In this document: in pieces, positions 6,619 through 8,784 of the stretch
How the letters are laid out: each line of letters starts with the position of its first letter
Numbering within the stretch: the first letter of the stretch is position 1
NCBI GenBank assembly: GCA_002366645.1
Contig: DFBM01000104.1
Coordinates: forward strand, 1 to 8,784
Direction: 5' to 3'
From: Rhodobacterales bacterium UBA3080
Lineage (GTDB): Bacteria > Pseudomonadota > Alphaproteobacteria > Rhodobacterales > Rhodobacteraceae
DNA: 8,784 nucleotides
Translations under genes and position numbers: made by a program
Notes under the pieces: generated by a model
Database searches by the model: none
The model's input: only the letters and a program-made list of their open reading frames with translations
What the model was told of the DNA's origin: nothing

Positions 6619-7950
6619 ATGCTTAAGCGCGCCGACTTTCCCGAAAATTTCCTGTTTGGTGCCGCGACTTCCGCCTACCAGATCGAAGGTCATGCCTTCG
6701 GCGGTGCGGGTCCCACCCATTGGGATACTTTCGCGGCTAAACCCGGAAACGTCGTGAACAACGAAAACGGAGCGGTCGCTTGTGACCACTACCACCGCTA
6801 CGAGCAAGATCTCGATCTTCTACTCGGGTTTGATGCCTACCGTTTCTCAACCAGTTGGGCCCGTGTCTTGCCCGAAGGTCGTGGGCCGGTAAATCAGGAA
6901 GGTCTGGATTTTTACGATCGACTGGTAGACGCGGTTCTGGAGCGCGGATTGAAGCCATTCCTGACGCTATATCACTGGGAACTGCCGGCAACGCTGGCTG
7001 ATCTTGGCGGTTGGACCAATCGTGAAATTGCAGGTTGGTTCGGCGATTACACCGACATCGTGATGGATCGAATTGGCGATCGCGTTGCCTCTGTCGCAAC
7101 TATTAACGAGCCGTGGTGCGTTTCCTATCTATCGCATTTCCTCGGCCATCATGCACCCGGATTACGTGATATCGGCGCAACCGCGAACGCGGTGCATAAC
7201 GTGTTGCTCGCCCACGGCGTAGCGATGGAGCGCTTGCGTGCCCGTGGGCAGGATAACCTCGGGATTGTTCTGAACTTCGAAGCCCTGAGACCCGGCAGTC
7301 AAAAACCCGAAGATCTGGCGGCGGCCGCAACCTACGACGATGTTATGAACCGCCTTTTCATCCAACCACTGATGACCGGCACCTATCCCGATGCGATAAT
7401 GGCCGGACTCGGTTCACATCTGCCTCAAAGATGGCAGGATGATATGGACCTGATCAGCAAGCCAATGGATTGGCTGGGCGTGAATTACTACACGCGCCAG
7501 ACCATAGTCGCCGCCCCCTCGGAGCCGTGGCCGAGCACACGATTTATAACTACCGATTGCGATAAAACCCAGATGGGTTGGGATATCTATCCGGAGGGGC
7601 TGCACGAAACATTAACTTGGCTGACCGATGAATTCACCGGCGACATGCCGTTGTTCGTGACCGAAAACGGAATGGCTTGGGACGATAAGGTAATCAATGG
7701 CACGGTTAACGACTCCGAACGAATGGACTACATTTCCCGACATTTGCAGCAGATACATCGTGCGATAGGCGACGGCTGTAACGTTCAAGGCTTCTTCTAC
7801 TGGTCGCTCATGGATAATTACGAATGGGCCTTCGGCTATGACAAGCGCTTCGGTATGATCCATGTTGATTTTGAGACCCAGAAAAGAACCCCGAAAGAAA
7901 GCTATCATTTATTGAAACAGGTAATCCGGCGAGATCGAGGCGGGATTTGA
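6619..7950 (+). CDS. GH1 beta-glucosidase
   Basis: A 443-residue family 1 glycoside hydrolase, usual length for bacterial beta-glucosidases, with no signal peptide and so cytoplasmic. Visible landmarks are FLFGAATSAYQIEG (11-24, Q21 binding the -1 sugar), LYHWELP (117-123), the acid/base TINEP (E164), NYYTR near 289-293, the nucleophile VTENG (E349), and the C-terminal WSLMDNYEWAFGY (395-407), where E402 and W403 contact the glycone. It should retain anomeric configuration and cleave beta-glucosides, possibly with beta-galactoside or fucoside activity. The ATG at 6619 was chosen because AGGAGG lies 5 nt upstream; only one base separates it from the regulator stop, so the two genes are translationally coupled. 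An upstream in-frame ATG at 6580 would add 13 unrelated residues read from inside the regulator gene. Such enzymes are often labelled BglA or BglB. Confidence 0.94.
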   Translation: MLKRADFPENFLFGAATSAYQIEGHAFGGAGPTHWDTFAAKPGNVVNNENGAVACDHYHRYEQDLDLLLGFDAYRFSTSWARVLPEGRGPVNQEGLDFYDRLVDAVLERGLKPFLTLYHWELPATLADLGGWTNREIAGWFGDYTDIVMDRIGDRVASVATINEPWCVSYLSHFLGHHAPGLRDIGATANAVHNVLLAHGVAMERLRARGQDNLGIVLNFEALRPGSQKPEDLAAAATYDDVMNRLFIQPLMTGTYPDAIMAGLGSHLPQRWQDDMDLISKPMDWLGVNYYTRQTIVAAPSEPWPSTRFITTDCDKTQMGWDIYPEGLHETLTWLTDEFTGDMPLFVTENGMAWDDKVINGTVNDSERMDYISRHLQQIHRAIGDGCNVQGFFYWSLMDNYEWAFGYDKRFGMIHVDFETQKRTPKESYHLLKQVIRRDRGGI

Positions 7951-7993
7951 AAAGTCCACATTTCTGCGTGGAGTACCCAACCTCTAAGGTAGT

Positions 7994-8028
7994 TTCTAGC
8001 AAACCTATTCGACACGCTAGGAACTTTT
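7994..8028 (+). terminator. Weak candidate terminator after the GH1 gene
   Basis: TTCTAGC (7994-8000) pairs with GCTAG-G-AA (8016-8023) with one bulged G and a 15-nt loop, followed by CTTTT. The stem is short and the loop large, so termination strength is doubtful. It lies in the 80-bp gap between two convergent genes, where a stop signal is expected. No better hairpin was seen in this gap. Confidence 0.25.
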
Positions 8029-8030
8029 AT

Positions 8031-8504
8031 CTACCGGCATTCGCTGTTCGAATATATGGAGTACGTTTTAATTAGCTCGTCAGTTATCTGGTCATGCGCT
8101 GAAATCAGCCCGTCGTATTTTTTTAGCAAAACGTCCAGATAGGCGACCAAGCTCGAGCCAACCTTTTTCCCGACCGCCTGAAGAAGTTTGGACAGGAAAA
8201 ATCCACCTAGTTTCGTACCCAGTGCACTTTCTAGATAGGCGACGATTTTATCGTCTTCAGCCATAAGTTCGTCCCAGCGGGCAGTTTCATCCGCCAGCTC
8301 TTTAGAAGCCTTATCCCGTATCGCCTGAATCTGGTTGGCCCGTTCCTCAAGCGCTCGCGAGGATTCCTTGATGTCGCTCAAAACCTCTTTGTATTTTACC
8401 CCGTCTTGCTCCTTAATCCAGTGCGCAGCATAATCGGATTTTTGCTCCAGATTTTGCCAATTGAAGTCATCTAAGATGTTGTCATTACCTTTGTTAGCAG
8501 CCAT
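8031..8504 (-). CDS. Hypothetical coiled-coil protein, probably truncated at its 5' end by an IS
   Basis: I do not recognise this 157-residue protein. It is rich in charged residues. Residues about 38-90 (KYKEVLSDIKESSRALEERA and onwards) look like a long helix or coiled coil. Residues about 92-130 are more hydrophobic and glycine-containing (LGTKLGGFFLSKLLQAVGKK), perhaps an amphipathic or membrane-touching helical hairpin. No signal peptide or clear transmembrane segment is seen. The first ATG (8504) lacks a Shine-Dalgarno at normal spacing. Upstream the frame stays open and protein-like (SIREGRDILDE) up to position 8537, next to the IS end at 8539, and the first stop lies within the IS. 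This suggests that the true start has been lost. It faces the GH1 gene and is not part of the sugar locus. Base composition looks more AT-rich than its neighbours. That it is a real gene is likely; function unknown. Confidence 0.6.
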   Translation of the reverse strand: MAANKGNDNILDDFNWQNLEQKSDYAAHWIKEQDGVKYKEVLSDIKESSRALEERANQIQAIRDKASKELADETARWDELMAEDDKIVAYLESALGTKLGGFFLSKLLQAVGKKVGSSLVAYLDVLLKKYDGLISAHDQITDELIKTYSIYSNSECR

Positions 8505-8538
8505 TTCATCAAGAATATCGCGGCCTTCTCTTATGCTT

Positions 8539-8784
8539 TGACCTGCGCCCCTAGTATCCTCCAGTCAGCGGAGAGTCCTTGGGATTAAATTGATGGCGTT
8601 AAGCTGCCGGTTTGTCCAATGTTTTCTTCTCCGCAAATTCCTGAGGTGTCAGGTTCCCCAGTGATGAATGTGGTCGTTGTTGGTTGTAATCATCTCTCCA
8701 TTCTTTGAGCGTTTCTTTGGCTTCAGCCAGTGAGCTGAACAGGGTTTCGTTCAGGCATTCATCCCGTAGTTTTCCGTTGAAGCT
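8539..8784 (-). mobile_element. IS3-family insertion sequence, 3' end (continues beyond right edge)
   Basis: The element contains the C-terminal part of an IS3-type transposase reading leftward, followed by about 60 bp of non-coding end. The terminal sequence on the plus strand begins TGACCTGCGCCCC, with the TGA/TG tip typical of IS3-family terminal inverted repeats; it abuts host-like coding sequence at 8538. The other end, and hence the target duplication (3-4 bp, candidate CTTT at 8535-8538), is outside the window. The transposase sequence resembles the IS407/IS51 side of the family, but the group assignment is tentative. Confidence 0.8.
8599..8784 (-). CDS. IS3-family transposase (OrfB, C-terminal 61 residues)
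   Basis: The partial reading frame enters from the right edge and ends at TAA (8599-8601). It starts SFNGKLRDECLNETLF, which in IS3-type DDE integrases directly follows the catalytic glutamate (usually ESFNG); that glutamate is therefore just outside the window. The arginine of KLRDE sits at the expected +7 position relative to it. The later block WRDDYNQQRPHSSLGNLTP (29-47) is the hallmark C-terminal motif of this family. The protein cuts and joins DNA ends during transposition, normally as an OrfA-OrfB fusion made by frameshifting. The remainder of the gene, and whether the element is intact, cannot be judged here. Confidence 0.92.
   Translation of the reverse strand, partial: SFNGKLRDECLNETLFSSLAEAKETLKEWRDDYNQQRPHSSLGNLTPQEFAEKKTLDKPAA

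Noticed and set aside
7955..7972. TCCAC ... GTGGA hairpin just after the GH1 stop.
   Set aside because: Only five base pairs with an eight-base loop and no T-run; too weak to call as a terminator.
7980..7990. ACCT-CTA-AGGT mini-hairpin.
   Set aside because: A four-base stem is expected by chance in a gap of this size.
7951..8538. A defence or toxin-antitoxin system at the hypothetical gene.
   Set aside because: There is only one gene, without a partner or any recognised nuclease, toxin or antitoxin motif; coiled-coil character alone does not support such a call.
1..8784. CRISPR array, tRNA or rRNA genes, phage or plasmid replication genes.
   Set aside because: No regularly spaced repeats, no cloverleaf-like segments and no matching protein motifs were seen; nearly all sequence is covered by the listed genes.

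Overview
The window is a sugar-uptake locus from a Gram-negative alphaproteobacterium, most likely a member of the Rhodobacteraceae (Roseobacter-like). I infer this from the protein style, the moderate GC content and the gene order aglE-aglF-aglG-aglA-aglK, which is the arrangement known for alpha-glucoside ABC transporters in rhizobia and Rhodobacterales. No database search was possible, so the taxon is an inference.

Layout. Positions 1-5379 (minus strand) carry one compact operon. In transcription order it encodes the periplasmic binding protein AglE, the inner-membrane permeases AglF and AglG, the GH13 alpha-glucosidase AglA, and the start of the ATPase AglK, which runs off the left edge. 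Gaps between genes are 12-64 nt and each gene has a clear Shine-Dalgarno sequence. The only large gap, aglE-aglF, holds a strong hairpin. A 206-bp divergent control region (5380-5585) follows. It has two LacI-type palindromes sharing the core AAAGCGCTTT, one in front of each transcript, plus a good promoter for the rightward transcript and further dyads. Rightward (5586-7950) lie a LacI-family repressor (AglR-like) and, after a single base, a GH1 beta-glucosidase.

How it works together. The binding protein should capture a glucoside in the periplasm and pass it to AglFG/AglK. The cytoplasmic GH13 and GH1 enzymes would release glucose, giving the locus both alpha- and beta-glucosidase capacity. 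The repressor probably controls both arms and itself through the two operators.

The right end is different in character. An unrecognised coiled-coil-rich protein gene (8031-8504, minus strand) faces the GH1 gene. Its reading frame stays open and protein-like upstream of its first ATG, up to the edge of an IS3-family insertion sequence that begins at about 8539 and continues off the window. The gene is therefore probably cut at its 5' end by the IS. I found no tRNA, rRNA, CRISPR array or phage genes. The core is a known type of catabolic locus; the less ordinary items are the layout of the control region, the regulator start without a Shine-Dalgarno, the aglE-aglF hairpin and the IS-truncated gene.
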